Assembly (NCBI RefSeq): GCF_000283155.1
Contig: NW_004454178.1
Span: 7,766,437 to 7,830,436 of the forward strand
From: Ceratotherium simum simum
Taxonomy: Eukaryota > Chordata > Mammalia > Perissodactyla > Rhinocerotidae
Direction: 5' to 3'
DNA length: 64,000 nt
Below the pieces are notes generated by a model. The model saw only the letters and a program-made list of their open reading frames with translations, had not been told where the DNA came from and searched no databases. The position numbers were made by a program, and so were the translations under genes. Shown here piece after piece: positions 1 to 10,704 of this stretch (position 1 is its first letter; every line of letters begins with the position of its first letter).

Positions 1-140
1 TTCTTCTTTTTCTAGTTCTGTTAGGTGTAATTTAAGGTTGCCTATTAGGGCTTTTTCTTGTTTGTTAAGGTGGGCTTGTATCGCTATGAGTTTCCCTCTC
101 AGGACCGCTTTTGCTGCATCCCATATGGTTTGATATGGTA
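1..140 (-). mobile_element. LINE-1 ORF2 fragment (linker after the endonuclease domain)
   Basis: The reverse complement reads as open L1 ORF2 sequence with no stop over about 43 codons. It includes the recognisable stretch WDAAKAVLRGK, followed by a lysine/glutamate-rich helix ending TELEKE. In L1 this part lies between the endonuclease and reverse transcriptase domains. The fragment runs off the left edge of the window and is lost near base 140, so it is only a piece of a dead element. The open frame suggests moderate rather than extreme age. Confidence 0.85.
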
Positions 141-195
141 ACAACATAAAATTTTTAAATGATTATTTCTCAAAAGATGACAATACCTTTTGTTT

Positions 196-452
196 AATTT
201 TTATTTATTTATTTTTGTGTGTGTGAGGAATATTAGCCCTGAGCTAACATCTGATGCCAGTCCTCCTTTTTTTCCTGAGGAAGATTGGCCCTGGGCTCAC
301 ATCTGTGCCCATCTTTCTCTACTTTATATGGGACACCACCACAGCATGGCTTGACAAGCGGTGTGTCAGTGCGTGCCCAGAATCCAAACCTGCGAACCCC
401 GGGCCGCCGAAGCGGAGTACACACACTAACTGCTGCGCCACTGGGCCGGCCC
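196..452 (-). mobile_element. ERE SINE (tRNA-derived), minus strand
   Basis: The plus strand starts with a T-rich tail, then the ERE 3' region ('cctgaggaagattggccc'), and ends in 'ctgggccggcccc', the reverse complement of the ERE head. Near-identical 15-base flanks (181-195 'caataccttttgttt' and 453-467 'caatatcttttgttt', one mismatch) are the target-site duplication. L1-derived sequence lies on both sides, so the SINE appears to have landed in an older L1. The family is tRNA-derived, transcribed by RNA polymerase III and moved by L1 machinery. Confidence 0.92.
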
Positions 453-453
453 C

Positions 454-1000
454 AATATCTTTTGTTTTAGATGGTTACCAAAGTCTTCTTTTGGTTAATA
501 TTTTTTATGCTATGCCTTTTTCCATTCTTTCATTTTTCATTCTTTCATTTTCAGACACTCCATCTCTTTGTTTCAGGTGAATTTCTTGTAGAGTATCATG
601 GGATATTCTTTTAACTCCAATGACAGTCTCTGTTTTTTAAATGATGGGTTTAGTCCAGTCAGATTATCAAAATTATTTGTATATTTGCATTTGTTTCTAT
701 CATCTTCTTTTACTCCTTATTTATTTACATTTTTATGCTTTTGTTTTGTCCTCCCATCTCTCAGGACATCCTCCTTCTGTCTTCCTGTCTCTTAACATGC
801 TTTCCTGCTTTCTTTGGTAATTTGTTCATACATATCTTGCAGTTCAATAATAATCTCTTAGTTTGTGTCTAATATGTTGTTTTCCCATACATTGAACATT
901 TAATTTTAACAATTTTATTTTTCTTTTTTATGTTCTATTTGTATCTTTTTCAAATCTGTCTGGTAATCTCTCTGGTCTCTTTTTGTTTGTTTATTTTCTT
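454..1000 (-). mobile_element. AT-rich L1-derived remnant
   Basis: The stretch near 580-720 resembles the reverse complement of the start of L1 ORF2 ('atttcttgtag', then 'gacagtctctg', 'gtttagtccag'). This fits the ORF2 linker piece at 1-140 in orientation and order. The part after 800, including 'ttctatttgtatctttttc' with 'aaatctgtctgg', resembles other old L1-type sequence. Divergence is high and the boundaries are uncertain. The small frames at 254-580 and 598-795 have no coding support. Confidence 0.45.
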
Positions 1001-1930
1001 TGAAAGGTCCAATAAAGGAAACTGGATTTTTGCATGAAGTCTAAAGGACGTAATTGGGCTCTGAAATGGCACCTATTTATAATCTCTCGTTTTCTTTCAA
1101 GTACTTTAGATGCTTTCTGATTAATTTTCACCACCCTGTAGTTTTCACATATCCCAAACATAACATAGGGCATGACTCTCTGTGAACTATTATTAGCATT
1201 AGTAATAACCCCTTAATAAAAATGAAATTCCAGAGCTCATCCCATCCATCTTCTGCTTGATACAGAGAAGATTTTTTTAGCCAATAGTTACCAGGCAAGT
1301 GGAATATTCTCCTGATGTCATTTATCTACAGAATTATTCTTTAATTTGCCTATAATTGCCCTTGGGCAAGGCTAAACCCAAGGACAGATTGATGACCCAC
1401 TGCTCTTCAGCCCAGCCAATTAGGCACAGTCCACATTACCACCCTGTGCTACAGCTCAGATGTTATCCAGAAGCCCAAGGGGAACGTCACTGAGCCCCAC
1501 TCAGTGACAGGACCATGGCTCCAGGGTTTGGCTTAAAAGTGATTATTGCTGATGGAAAAAGTTTTTTCCCAAAATACCACTGTGTTGACTCTATTACTAA
1601 ACCAGTCTCCCACGCTGGACTAGGTATCATCAGAGTCAGGGAATGCAAGCGCGTTGCTGGTGGTAGGAATGGAGAAGGAATTCTTTTCTCCACAGCCTAG
1701 GTTTCTCCTCAGCCTTTTGAGAAAGGACAGTATTGAAGTTACTCTCACATGACTACAGCCCTCTATTCTACAGGTGACTCTTACCCACTGCGTTGGACCC
1801 AGAAAGAATGAGAGCAAGTCCAGATAGTGACATCCATAGATGACCACTGAGTCCCCTTGACCAACCCATACCTTTCACCCAGTGAGCAATCGCCGTACCT
1901 TATTCTTCTTTTTCAAGGAATACAGCAGCT
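1001..1930. other. Unassigned single-copy-looking sequence
   Basis: No repeat family, exon or RNA gene recognised. Overlapping frames of 60-75 codons occur on both strands at 1487-1847 without coding character. A short direct repeat, 'ttcaaggaata', occurs twice near 1912-1943 next to the following MIR. Confidence 0.5.
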
Positions 1931-1934
1931 ATTC

Positions 1935-2280
1935 AAGGAATAGAAATTATCACAGTTTATCGAGGGTTTGCTAGGTACAAAAGCATTTTCCATATGTCAT
2001 CTAATTTAACACTTACAACATCCCTATGAAACAGGTACCATTAGTAGCTTATAACCAGAAAGTTGCAGAGCCAGGGTAAAGACAGCCGCTTCCTTGCTTT
2101 ATATCACTTATCTTTATAACAACTCCATGAGACAGGTTCTGTTCCCTTTGTACAGTGAGGAAACCAAAGCATAGAGAGGTTGGGTAACTTGTGCAACATG
2201 TCAAAGCTTGTACGTGGCAGAGCAGGGGACGACACCAGGGCAGCCTGAGTGGAAAGACGGTGCTCTTAAACATGCACTGT
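1935..2280 (-). mobile_element. Two adjacent MIR SINE fragments, minus strand
   Basis: The first fragment (about 1940-2085) shows the MIR 3' half in reverse, with 'catatgtcatctaattta' and 'ccctatgaaacaggtacc'. The second (about 2100-2280) carries the core in reverse, with 'gaggaaaccaaagcatag' followed by 'agaggttgggtaacttg'. The two lie head to tail in the same orientation. They are either neighbouring copies or one element with a partial internal duplication. MIRs are ancient tRNA-derived SINEs shared by mammals. Confidence 0.85.
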
Positions 2281-2765
2281 GCCGCTGAATGTCTCCACCA
2301 GCCAATAAAACCAGAGGGTGTAGTGAGTGGTTTGATGCATATCACTTCATTTTTTAATGCTATTTGACCATTCGATGTTAATAAATTTCTGCTGCTGCCC
2401 AGCTTCCCATCTGAAGCTTGTATTTATATTAATATATACTTTAAGAGAAGAATGTTCGGGTAGAGTGAGAATAAATAAACAGTGGTCCAGTCTGGAAATG
2501 AAGTGGAAAAATGGATGCAGAAATTTATTGTCATTGACATGCAGGAGAACCTTCTTTTGATGTACAGTTGTGATTTGTTTTGTCTTCCTTTATGTATTGA
2601 AGAGGGAAGTGTCCATTCTCTATTATTTAGAGCAGGGTTTCTCCACTCCAGCACTGATGAGGGAACTGAAGGGATAGCCAGAGACCACCAGTGTGTTCTG
2701 AGGACTCAGCGTCAGCAAACTTAAAGTGTGTTGGAACAAATGCTTGGTAATAAAGGGGGAAATGG
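2281..2765. other. Unassigned sequence with a possible MER20 end
   Basis: Nothing certain is recognised. About 30 bases near 2632-2662 ('agcagggtttctccactcc') resemble the inverted-repeat end of a MER20-type element on the minus strand, but the match is too short to call. Confidence 0.4.
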
Positions 2766-2769
2766 CACC

Positions 2770-2960
2770 TCTTATTTACCAGAATATCATATGCATATCA
2801 TTTAACTCGTGATAATCCAACAAAGGAGATATAGTTTATCATTTCTGCTTTATAGATTAGGACAGGAATGGCAAAGAAGTTGAAAGACTTTTCCAAGGTT
2901 AGAAAGTGAAGGAACTGGCAGAGGACAGAGCTGTCTGACTAAAATGTCTACGCTCTTTTC
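2770..2960 (-). mobile_element. MIR SINE fragment, minus strand
   Basis: Diverged MIR in reverse: 'catatcatttaactcgtga', then a degraded 'agattaggacaggaatgg' in place of the usual oligo-A/G motif, then a degraded copy of the conserved core and tRNA-related end. Confidence 0.7.
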
Positions 2961-3023
2961 AATGCACCCTATGGATATGGGGAGAATCTTCTAGAGACAA
3001 CATGGAACCATCACTATGAGACT

Positions 3024-3350
3024 GTCCTTTCATTCATTCATTCATTTACAAAATAAATGCACACCTACTCTGTGCAGATACTGTGTTCTCTACCAAGGAT
3101 ACAAAGATAAATAAAATCTCATCCAGGCTTACAGAGCTCAGATTAGTGAGAGAAAAAGGTATGTTAAAAAATTACAACGTGCTGAACACAGTGAAGGAGA
3201 TATATACGCAGAGGGTGCTATGTAAGCATAGAAGAGGGGAACATCATGCAGCCTGGGAAGGGTGATGTGGAGGGTTCTCAGGGAAGGCTTCACGGAAGAG
3301 GTGGTATGCCAGCTGAGCCCAGGGAAGTCAGGAGCTGAGATTTGTCCTAG
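3024..3350 (-). mobile_element. L2 LINE 3' end, minus strand
   Basis: Starts with the L2 terminal (CATT)n repeat in reverse ('cattcattcattcattt'), then the 3' UTR motifs 'cacctactctgtgcag' and 'ggatacaaagataaata'. It reaches the end of the L2 ORF2 region with 'cagggaaggcttcacgga'. The reading frames here (for example 3083-3265) are decayed L2 in the wrong strand. Confidence 0.88.
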
Positions 3351-3519
3351 GAAATGACAGAGATCTCACAATTTACTGCTACAAGTCAAATGCTACAAAT
3401 TGCAGTTTGGATCTGACAACAGAAAAAGGCACTAAAAATATTCATTAGAAGGAATGACAGAGTGTGTTGGGCTAGGATGTCACTTCCCCGGGGAGTAAGT
3501 AGGAAGACTGATTGCCATT

Positions 3520-3948
3520 TGTATTAGTCAAGGATTTCCAAAGAAACAAGAGAGAGAGAAAGAGTGAGAGATTTAAGGAATTGCTCACACAATTATTGTG
3601 TTCGGCAAATACAAAATCTGGCAGGGTGGAAGTTCAGGTGAAAGTTGATAGTTCCATCTTGAGTCTGAATTCCACAAGGCAGGTCAGCAGATGAGTAAAC
3701 TCAAGCAGAGTTTCTACTCTATTGGTCTTGAGGCAGAATTGCTTCCTTTTTGGGAAACCTCAGTCTTTGCTCTTAAGGACTTCAGCTGATTGGATGAGGC
3801 CCATCTGCGTTATGGAGGGTAATCTGCTTTACTCAAAGTCTACTGATATAAATGTTAATTACATCCCTCCCCATCTAAACTGGTGTTTGACCCAACAACT
3901 AGGCACCATAGCCTAGCCAAGTTGACACATTTAATTACCAACCTTACC
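3520..3948 (-). mobile_element. MaLR/MLT1-like LTR, minus strand (solo)
   Basis: Opens with 'tgtattagtca' and closes with 'agttgacacatttaatta', the reverse of the common 'TGTGATGGTTAATTTTATGT' LTR start. Internal landmarks are 'aaggaattgctcacacaa', 'gctgattggatgaggccc' and 'taatctgctttactcaaa'. No internal proviral sequence is attached, so it is a solo LTR. Subfamily not assigned. Confidence 0.8.
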
Positions 3949-3949
3949 A

Positions 3950-5645
3950 TTGTTGGTCATTTATTAATCTCTCCCAGAAAGCATGATAATTTCCCACCTG
4001 AAAACCTACTGGAGTTGGGAGGTGAGAATCTCTGCAGACACATGTGCTACAGGCTTCGGGTCCTCTCAGGAAGCTGTGGCCTGCGGCTGGGGCAGGAAAC
4101 ACACGGGCTAAATTTTGTTGAATATTTTAATATACTCCTAGCATCATAAATCCTGATAAGCACTAGCCCTAAAGCAGGTCTCTGAATGAGACAGAGGAAT
4201 TCTTAAGGTTTTGGTAGTTCAACATCCATTTTAAATACACAAAAGAGTTTGCTTTTTAATGAACCATAAGATGAATTTTTTCATAAAATGATAAATGAGG
4301 TAGTGATTTTTTACTGGGAGGAAACATTGATGTGTTTCTAATGTGATGCACTAAAATGCCTTGGCTTGAGCTGTGTGTGTGTATGGATGTGTGTTAGTTC
4401 ATTCCTGTGTCTTAACTGACAAGGAGATGAAATGATTTCATTTGGGTCTAATACACCAGAATCTGCCTGAGCATATATGTGTATATAGATGCAATGAAGG
4501 CTCAGTTATTGGCACAATGAGGAGCATTTCTTTCTATGAGCATAATTTGTTGATTATATCAGGACTAATATTTCCACTTTTGAATAGTGAAATTGTCCAG
4601 GAAAGAAGCCTTCATTAGAGAAGTCTGTAAGATTATCTCCTTGGAGTTTACTGTCATTTTTTGATTTCTTCATTAAAAAAAAAACAAGCGTGTATAAGGA
4701 ACGTACCAGATTTCCCAAAAAATCTTTAAATTAGTAACCAGTTAATTTACTGCAGAATCCACATGCTTTGAAAGGAAATGTGTACAAAGAAATCTTTCAC
4801 AAATCTAAGATGAATCAGTCAATAAGAAAAAAAAAATATTTTTCCCCAGACTTCATCGGGAGGGCAAGGAGGGTGTCGGAAGTCCATGAGAAATGGCAGG
4901 CACCTCCAAAATAGATCTGATTACAAAAACAAGAATGTCACTCTGGTTTTGTAAAACGATGAGGGTGAGGGGGCTGGAAAGAACATGATAAATTATTCAG
5001 GTTTAAGAGACAGTGATAAAAATTTAAGTGCAATGCCGCCACTGAATCTTTGCACCAGCTGAATAAATTCAGATTAGAAGCTGAATCAGCATCTTGCCTC
5101 TGATTAAAACCAATTGAAAGCACAAAGACAGGAAGAGGAAAACCTCAGAAGCTTTTTGAAAATGACAGATAAATTGATCAAGCACAACCGAATCCCTAAG
5201 ATGAAACAGTTTATTGATATTTACCACAGGCCAAAGGGTCCTTCCAGCTCTCTTCAAATGGAAAAACTTGTAATCAAAGAATCAAGTCTTACTTAAGCTC
5301 AGAAGTGATTATTACTTCATTAATTACAGTTGTGTCTACTCTTTCATTGTGAGCACATTTAGCCTTTCCCCAAGACCAGTACATTAGCCTCATTTCATCT
5401 TTAATCAGTGTATCCCTTTCCAAGCATGTTCTCTGCGTGCCTGGATCCAAACTGCCCATCAATAGCTCTATATGCCAAGTTGGAGGTCAACATTAGCCCT
5501 ATGCTTGCCTAAGTTTGGCTACCACTATAGTTTAAAAAGCAAAATATAAGAAAACCTCCCCACACTACAATGAAATGAAAACAATTTTTTTCATATCTAT
5601 TTTAAAACAGATCAAGAGATCCAGAGTAAATGTGAGTGAATGTCT
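3950..5645. other. Unassigned sequence, 1.7 kb
   Basis: No repeat family, RNA gene or exon recognised. It holds short A-runs at 4672-4683 and 4827-4838 and a GT-rich patch at 4370-4393. A 60-codon frame at 5114-5296 has a plausible-looking lysine-rich product, but I see no splice context or homology that would support it. Confidence 0.5.
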
Positions 5646-5649
5646 TTTT

Positions 5650-5885
5650 CTTGTGCAGCTCAGTGATTAAAAGCATAGGTTTGGAAGCCAGGCTCTCTGG
5701 GTTCAAAGACAGGCCTGCCGCCCAAAAGAAGCCAGCTGCTCCACTTCCCTCAGCCTTCCTTATCTCTAACACGGGGATAATTACAGGGTTGGTTGTAAGG
5801 ATTAAATGAGTTAAAACATGTGAAGGGCTTAGGACATGTCTGGTACATTGTAAGTGCTCAATAAATGTTAATTCTTACTAATATT
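5650..5885 (+). mobile_element. Near full-length MIR SINE, plus strand
   Basis: The tRNA-related head ('agtgattaaaagcatagg', 'ctctgggttcaaa'), the core and the tail ('gtaaggattaaatgagtt', 'agtgctcaataaatgtta') are in correct order over about 235 bases. This is the most complete MIR in the window. Confidence 0.92.
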
Positions 5886-6164
5886 GTGCTTACGTTAAAC
5901 ACATGCCACCCACCACACGGTTAGACGAATGGTCTGAGTGCGTAAGAGGAAAATCACCAGGCAGTCCACTGAGCCACTCATGTGCATCTGCTTCACAGCA
6001 TAACTTGTCTGTCTGTTTATTTACGTAGAGAAAACTACCTGGGTAATGGCTAATGTCCATGTTCTCTCTCAATTTGGCTATGAGCCCTTAGGAGACATTT
6101 TAATGTCACGGTGTTGTGAAAATTACAGAATTCTATCCACGTCAGGTAATAAAGCCATTTAATG

Positions 6165-6300
6165 AGCCCATTCACAAATATCCATTGGGTAGTGCCCATG
6201 TACCCAGAACTATGCCAACTTTGAGGGCACAAAAGAACCAGAAGACACCAGAGAGCCCTCTAGACATTGTCAACCATTGAGGGAGAAAAAGGTGTATCCT
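6165..6300 (-). mobile_element. Possible L2 3' end, minus strand
   Basis: 'cattcacaaatatccattg' followed by 'gtgcccatgtacccagaac' resembles the L2 3' end in reverse ('caaatatttattgag...gtgccaggcac'). Strongly diverged. Confidence 0.5.
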
Positions 6301-7330
6301 GAACTACTGGAAGATTAAACTACGACGTGAATTATGTAATTAGAGACGGGGACACAATAAGGTAACATACCATAATGTGCTATTCGTGGGCTTAGAACTT
6401 TCTGCAAAGGAGAATGAGAAGCAGTGAAGCTGGAGTAGGGACCCGTGTGTTGAGAGTGGTGGGTGTGCACACATGTACTTACTCTAGCCTCTCGCTATAG
6501 GTGAAATTCCCTAGGCCCTACATCCCTGCATATCCTTCTTTTCCAAGGAAATTTTTAACCAGACAATTGTGGGGTGGGGGAGAAACTCCTTCAATGACAA
6601 AATGACATTATGCAGGGATGTTGGCAGTTTCTTATCCACTTCGTCTTTGCATGTGGCTCAAGGGAGTTTTCTCAGCAGTTAGCAGGGATACTGTGAGGGC
6701 AGGATAGGGCTGGAGATGCCCCAACCCGCCCTGAGAACATCCTGCAGACCAGCAACACACTAACCCCCATCCCTCTTCTTCGTGTCCTGCTGTTCTCCCT
6801 GGCAATTTCCAGGGCCCACAGAAGAACGTAAATGTCACCCTTAAACTATGTCAAACAGTGTCCCTTGGGAGGGGGAGTGAAATGTTTACATACAGGTCTT
6901 TGTTGATCCTAACCAAGATTTTGTTCCTGTCCCTGCCTTCCAAGGACATACCAGAGGGCACCGTATGGACCTGGCTTGCAGCCTGGTGTGACTGTCTGTC
7001 TGGGGGAAGGATCAGATTTAGGCTTGAGCATGTCAGTTGTGTTTCATTTTTTTTGAGCCAATTTATTGGCAAGTCAGTGACACAAGAGATTCAGGAAAGT
7101 TCATACAATAGCTTCCTCCCTGCCACTCCTCAGTAGCACCTTCTACTCCTCCTCCGTCAAACAGTTCATCCTCTTTGCCTAAACATTTCTGCGTTGGAAG
7201 GACAACCCGCCCAGCCTGTGGTTTCCAGTCACAGTGAGTGATGGGCCAGACTTACTTCCTTTGCGTGAAATTCCTGTCTGAGTGACCTCACCTTTGAGTG
7301 AATTAGGTTGTAAATTGCACTGATTCTTTT
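6301..7330. other. Unassigned sequence
   Basis: No repeat or gene recognised. Overlapping frames of 60-92 codons occur on both strands at 6632-7136. The pattern looks like chance openness in fairly GC-rich sequence rather than coding. Confidence 0.5.
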
Positions 7331-7334
7331 TTAT

Positions 7335-7635
7335 GGTACTGCAAACCCATTTTGAGTGCAAGGCACTGTGCTTGGGGCTGGATGAGGATTTACAAAAAAA
7401 AAGTCATATGTACTTGTTGCCCTCGTGTTGATAAGAATTTAGTATTACTGTGGGATTGGTAGGAAGTGAAGGCAAGAATATCAATTATTCTAATCCAAGG
7501 CAGAAGGCCAGGTAGATAACTCAGGAGAGGCTTTGGAAAGTTGTAGACAGAGGGAACAGCGTGAGCAAACGCATTGATGGAGGCCAGGCCAGGGGTATTT
7601 GCAGGCCACTGAGCAGTTCAATGGCAGAAGTGTTT
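7335..7635 (-). mobile_element. L2 LINE 3' region, minus strand
   Basis: 'gcaaggcactgtgcttggg' at the left and 'gacagagggaacagcgtg' with 'agcaaacgcattgatgga' at the right match the L2 3' UTR and the ORF2 C-terminal region in reverse. The middle part is poorly preserved. Confidence 0.75.
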
Positions 7636-7639
7636 GAAG

Positions 7640-8980
7640 GTCATAAGTCATTGAAAAGCACTCTTTTAGGTGAAGCACAGAATCTGAGAACAACTGCCAA
7701 CTGTCCCTCTCTTAGGGATTCAAAACATGCCCTCTCTGGCATACCATACTCAATTTGGGGCCCACTTCAGTTTAGTTTACTGAAACTCAAAATGCATACT
7801 AAAGCACTTAAAAGTGGTCTCAGACACTGAGCTCTTGTGGTTTCTAAAAATCAGAGAATTGTTACTTGGGAGGGGGAGATGCACTAGCTACCCACTCTGC
7901 CCATCAGCTCCTGGGAAGTAACATACCAAAGTTACTGGGACAATCGGAGTCCCACGCTGAACAGCCTGTATCATTTTTCCAATATCTCTAATATTAGAAA
8001 CTGGAAAACTGTGTAATTACTAAAACTATCAATCATTAGAATGGGATCCCTTGAGAACCAAGGAGCACTGAATACTTTTTGTCAAGAATTCTGTGAAAGG
8101 GACCCTGTGCTAAGTGGGAGACTGGCTCAACTCATGTTTCTGAACTCAAATCATGCTATGACCCCAAAAACTATTTATATTCCATAATATGGATGACGGG
8201 AATGAAGAAGAGGGAAGAGGCAGGAGAGAAAAGACATGAGTAGTCACCGGGCAACAGAGTAGAGAAGCAAGGAAGAGTGCAAGAAGGAAGAAGAGATTGC
8301 TCTTGCAACATATGGGCCAGTATTTGGAAAATGTTGAACAAGAATAACTCTAAATTCTAGCAGTATGAATATATTAAGTGAGGTCTTCAGTTTTGTGACA
8401 AAATTATGGACATTGTCATTTGGGTCATGAATTTTATAAGAGAACGGATTAGACTACCAACGTAGTTGGAAGGAGGGGGTTAAGGATCAGCTTTGGGATG
8501 AATCTGCATCATCAGTGACCTGCAAATACTGAGACCTGGGGATCCACAGGAGGGCCTTGAGTGGGATAGCTGGCATCTTTGCCCAGCACCCCGCATTACA
8601 GCAAGGGCTTGGAATCATGTCAAGTTAAAAAAGATCTGGAAGGTTTCTAGCTCTTCACCACCAACTAGCTGCGTGACCTTTCCCTTTGTAACACAAACCA
8701 AACCAGTCAGATTAAAATGACCAGCCTGTTGAATTGAGATAATTTATGTGACAGTGCCTTGAAGTAAATAAAAATCACTGATCCTAGTGAGGTATCATTA
8801 TGCAAATCGAGGTGTAATGCGAGGTTCCTGATACCAGGGGTCTGGATGTCCTCCAGATCTCTGTCATCTTTAAACACATGCTCTTTTGCTTGTGGATATA
8901 TTAGGGTAGATGCACACTGAGAATAGAAGATCTTCCAGACCCTCTAATACCTAGGCAACTACTGTGTGGTCAGTGGAAAT
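7640..8980. other. Unassigned sequence, 1.3 kb
   Basis: No recognisable element. A purine-rich patch at 8200-8290 (many GGAAGA/AGGAAG words) is the only compositional feature. Confidence 0.5.
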
Positions 8981-8981
8981 T

Positions 8982-8998
8982 AGAAGTAGATGGGAGGA
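8982..8998. repeat. Target-site duplication, left copy (ERE at 8999)
   Basis: The 17-base word 'agaagtagatgggagga' is repeated without mismatch at 9223-9239, directly after the ERE A-tail. Confidence 0.97.
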
Positions 8999-9222
8999 GG
9001 GCCGGCCCCGTGGCTTGGTGGTTAAGTGAGCGCGCTCCCCTGCTGGCGACCCGGGTTCGGATCCCGGGCGCGCACTGACGCACCGCTTCTCCGGCCATGC
9101 TGAGGCCGCGTCCCATATACAGCAACTAGAAGGATGTGCAGCTATGACATACAACTATCTACTGGGGCTTTGGGGGGAAAAAATAAATAAATAAAATCTT
9201 TAAAAAAAAAAAAAAAAAAAAA
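8999..9222 (+). mobile_element. Full-length ERE SINE with intact Pol III promoter and A-tail
   Basis: Starts 'gggccggccccgtggctt'. An A-box-like segment lies at about 9011-9022 and a canonical B box 'ggttcggatcc' at 9054-9064. The A-tail begins as (AAAT)n and ends in a long pure A run up to 9222. A perfect 17-bp target-site duplication flanks it (8982-8998 and 9223-9239). It retains many CpGs in the head. All of this points to a young insertion compared with the other four EREs here. Its 3' part differs from the 'gatgttagctcagggc' type seen in the others, so it belongs to a different ERE subfamily. Confidence 0.96.
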
Positions 9223-9239
9223 AGAAGTAGATGGGAGGA
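9223..9239. repeat. Target-site duplication, right copy (ERE at 8999)
   Basis: Identical to 8982-8998; marks the L1-mediated insertion of the ERE. Confidence 0.97.
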
Positions 9240-9344
9240 TAAAAATGAAAGATTTGGAATTATGCTTTACAGATTTTGGAGCCATTCTGGGCTTTCATTG
9301 GAATGGCAGAGGTGGCTAGGTTGTAAATTTTGTGATCAATAATT

Positions 9345-9412
9345 TCTTGTCTTTCTCTGAAAGTTTAACATAGTTCCTGGCACATAGAAGGTGCTCAGGC
9401 AACATTAGACCT
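9345..9412 (+). mobile_element. L2/MIR 3' end fragment
   Basis: 'gttcctggcacatagaagg' followed by 'tgctcaggcaacatta' is the shared 3' terminus of L2 and MIR. It is too short to say which. Confidence 0.6.
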
Positions 9413-9424
9413 CCAGCTACTTAG

Positions 9425-9850
9425 TGTGCATCATTGAGTATGAGCAAGGTGGTGCTGCTATAACAATCCTGCCCCCCAAAATATCAGTGGCCTAAAATAA
9501 CAAAAATTACTTCTTAGTCATGTTACACATCTCCTGTGGCTTGGCTGTAGGTTACATCCCATCTCATCCTCATACAGGATTCAGTTCAACGAAGTAGCCA
9601 CCATCTGGAGCACTGCTAGTCACTACCACAGAGGGAAAGAGCTCTGAATGGTTTCAGACCAGCAACTGAATGCTTTAGCATGGAAGTGACACTTATCACT
9701 TATACTCACAACTCATTGGCCGACACTAGTCCTGTGGTACCACCCAGTCAGAAGGGCACTAGGAAGTGCAATCCTACCATTCACCCAGAAGGCAGAGAAC
9801 CTGAAATAGCAATGAATTAGACTAATGACAATTACATGACACATTGTTGT
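9425..9850 (-). mobile_element. Old LTR (MaLR/MLT1-like), probable minus strand
   Basis: Landmarks recalled from mammalian LTR copies appear in order: 'taaaataacaaaaattac' with 'ttcttagtcatg', then 'cagcaactgaatgcttta', 'gaagtgacacttatcact', 'caactcattggcc' and 'aggaagtgcaatcctacc'. Subfamily not assigned; no internal sequence is attached. Confidence 0.6.
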
Positions 9851-9939
9851 ATGTGAATAAAATTCAGCCAGTCCAAGTCTGAGTGAAGGTATGCCAGTGC
9901 TCAAGAGACCATGGCTGAGTGCGCTTTAACCTTTCCTAA

Positions 9940-10115
9940 AGCCAATTGTCAATACTGTGGACACCAGCGGCCACAGGGGGACTTCTTTGGTGCAGGCGTG
10001 TACATGAATTAGTGTCATCGCTGATGTCATCTTTGTATTTTGCATCAAATAAAAGCTCAGTGTAAAGAGGGCCTCAGAGTGTGTCTCAGAGGAGACGAGT
10101 CCCACATCGGTGACA
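9940..10115 (+). mobile_element. Possible LTR 3' portion with polyadenylation signal
   Basis: 'tttgcatcaaataaaagctc' carries an AATAAA motif. It is followed by 'gtgtgtctcagaggagacg' and 'agtcccacatcggtgaca', which has the look of the R/U5 end of a retroviral LTR. I cannot name the family, and it could be unrelated single-copy sequence. Confidence 0.35.
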
Positions 10116-10505
10116 TTTGTGTGACAAATAATAGATTGTTTAAACTTCTATGTTAGTATTTAGTAACAGTCTTCTTGATGTGAATATCCCAGGTAAGGAT
10201 GACTAGAGGCTGTGCCAGTTATCAGCTGAGTATGAACCACCAAGATGTCCTCAGAGTCACTCCTCAATCTCCATCCATTAAGTTTTTTTATGGTGTACTT
10301 TAATCTATATAATGTATAAAATGTGCTTAGACCGTTGATGGATAAATAGTAGTCCCTTAAGTATTTTCTTATTGTGGTTGTTGCTGCTAAGTGTCCAAGT
10401 ATTTCTTTGAGAAGCAATTCTCTCTCAAAAGTTTCCTGAGACCCCCTGCAAACCAGCTTCTGGGGAGCTCTTCCCAAAGATAACCAGACAATCCCAAACA
10501 ATGTC
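10116..10505. other. Unassigned sequence with a 113-codon minus-strand frame
   Basis: The frame at 10501-10160 (minus) is the longest non-repeat minus-strand frame in this part of the window. Its product has no motif I recognise, no signal peptide and no visible splice context. Chance openness in AT-rich DNA is the simplest reading. Confidence 0.45.
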
Positions 10506-10509
10506 TGAA

Positions 10510-10690
10510 TCTCTCCTAAAACTCATATAATCCTCACAACAATTCTGCCTGCCAGAAACTATTATCTTCACATTGTACATAAGGGAACTAAAGCTCAGAG
10601 AGTTTAAATAACTTCCCCAAGGTCACAGAGTAAGAAGTGATAGAGCCTGGTTTCAAACTCAGGTCTGCCTGGCTTTGAACCCATTGTGGG
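10510..10690 (-). mobile_element. MIR SINE, minus strand
   Basis: 'tcatataatcctcacaaca', 'ataagggaactaaagctc' and 'agagagtttaaataacttc', then 'ccaaggtcacagag': the MIR core and head in reverse. Confidence 0.88.
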
Positions 10691-10704
10691 ATGGAGGGTT
10701 AGAG

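Noticed and set aside
2632..2662. MER20 terminal repeat on the minus strand
   Set aside because: Only about 30 bases match, with no continuation.
4672..4838. A-runs as possible processed-pseudogene tails
   Set aside because: No coding-like sequence precedes the runs and no flanking duplication is visible.
5114..5296. Small lysine-rich plus frame
   Set aside because: Sixty codons with no homology I recognise and no supporting context; within expectation for chance.
9011..9064. Possible tRNA gene (A-box and B-box motifs)
   Set aside because: These are the Pol III promoter boxes of the ERE SINE; no cloverleaf or complete tRNA body follows.
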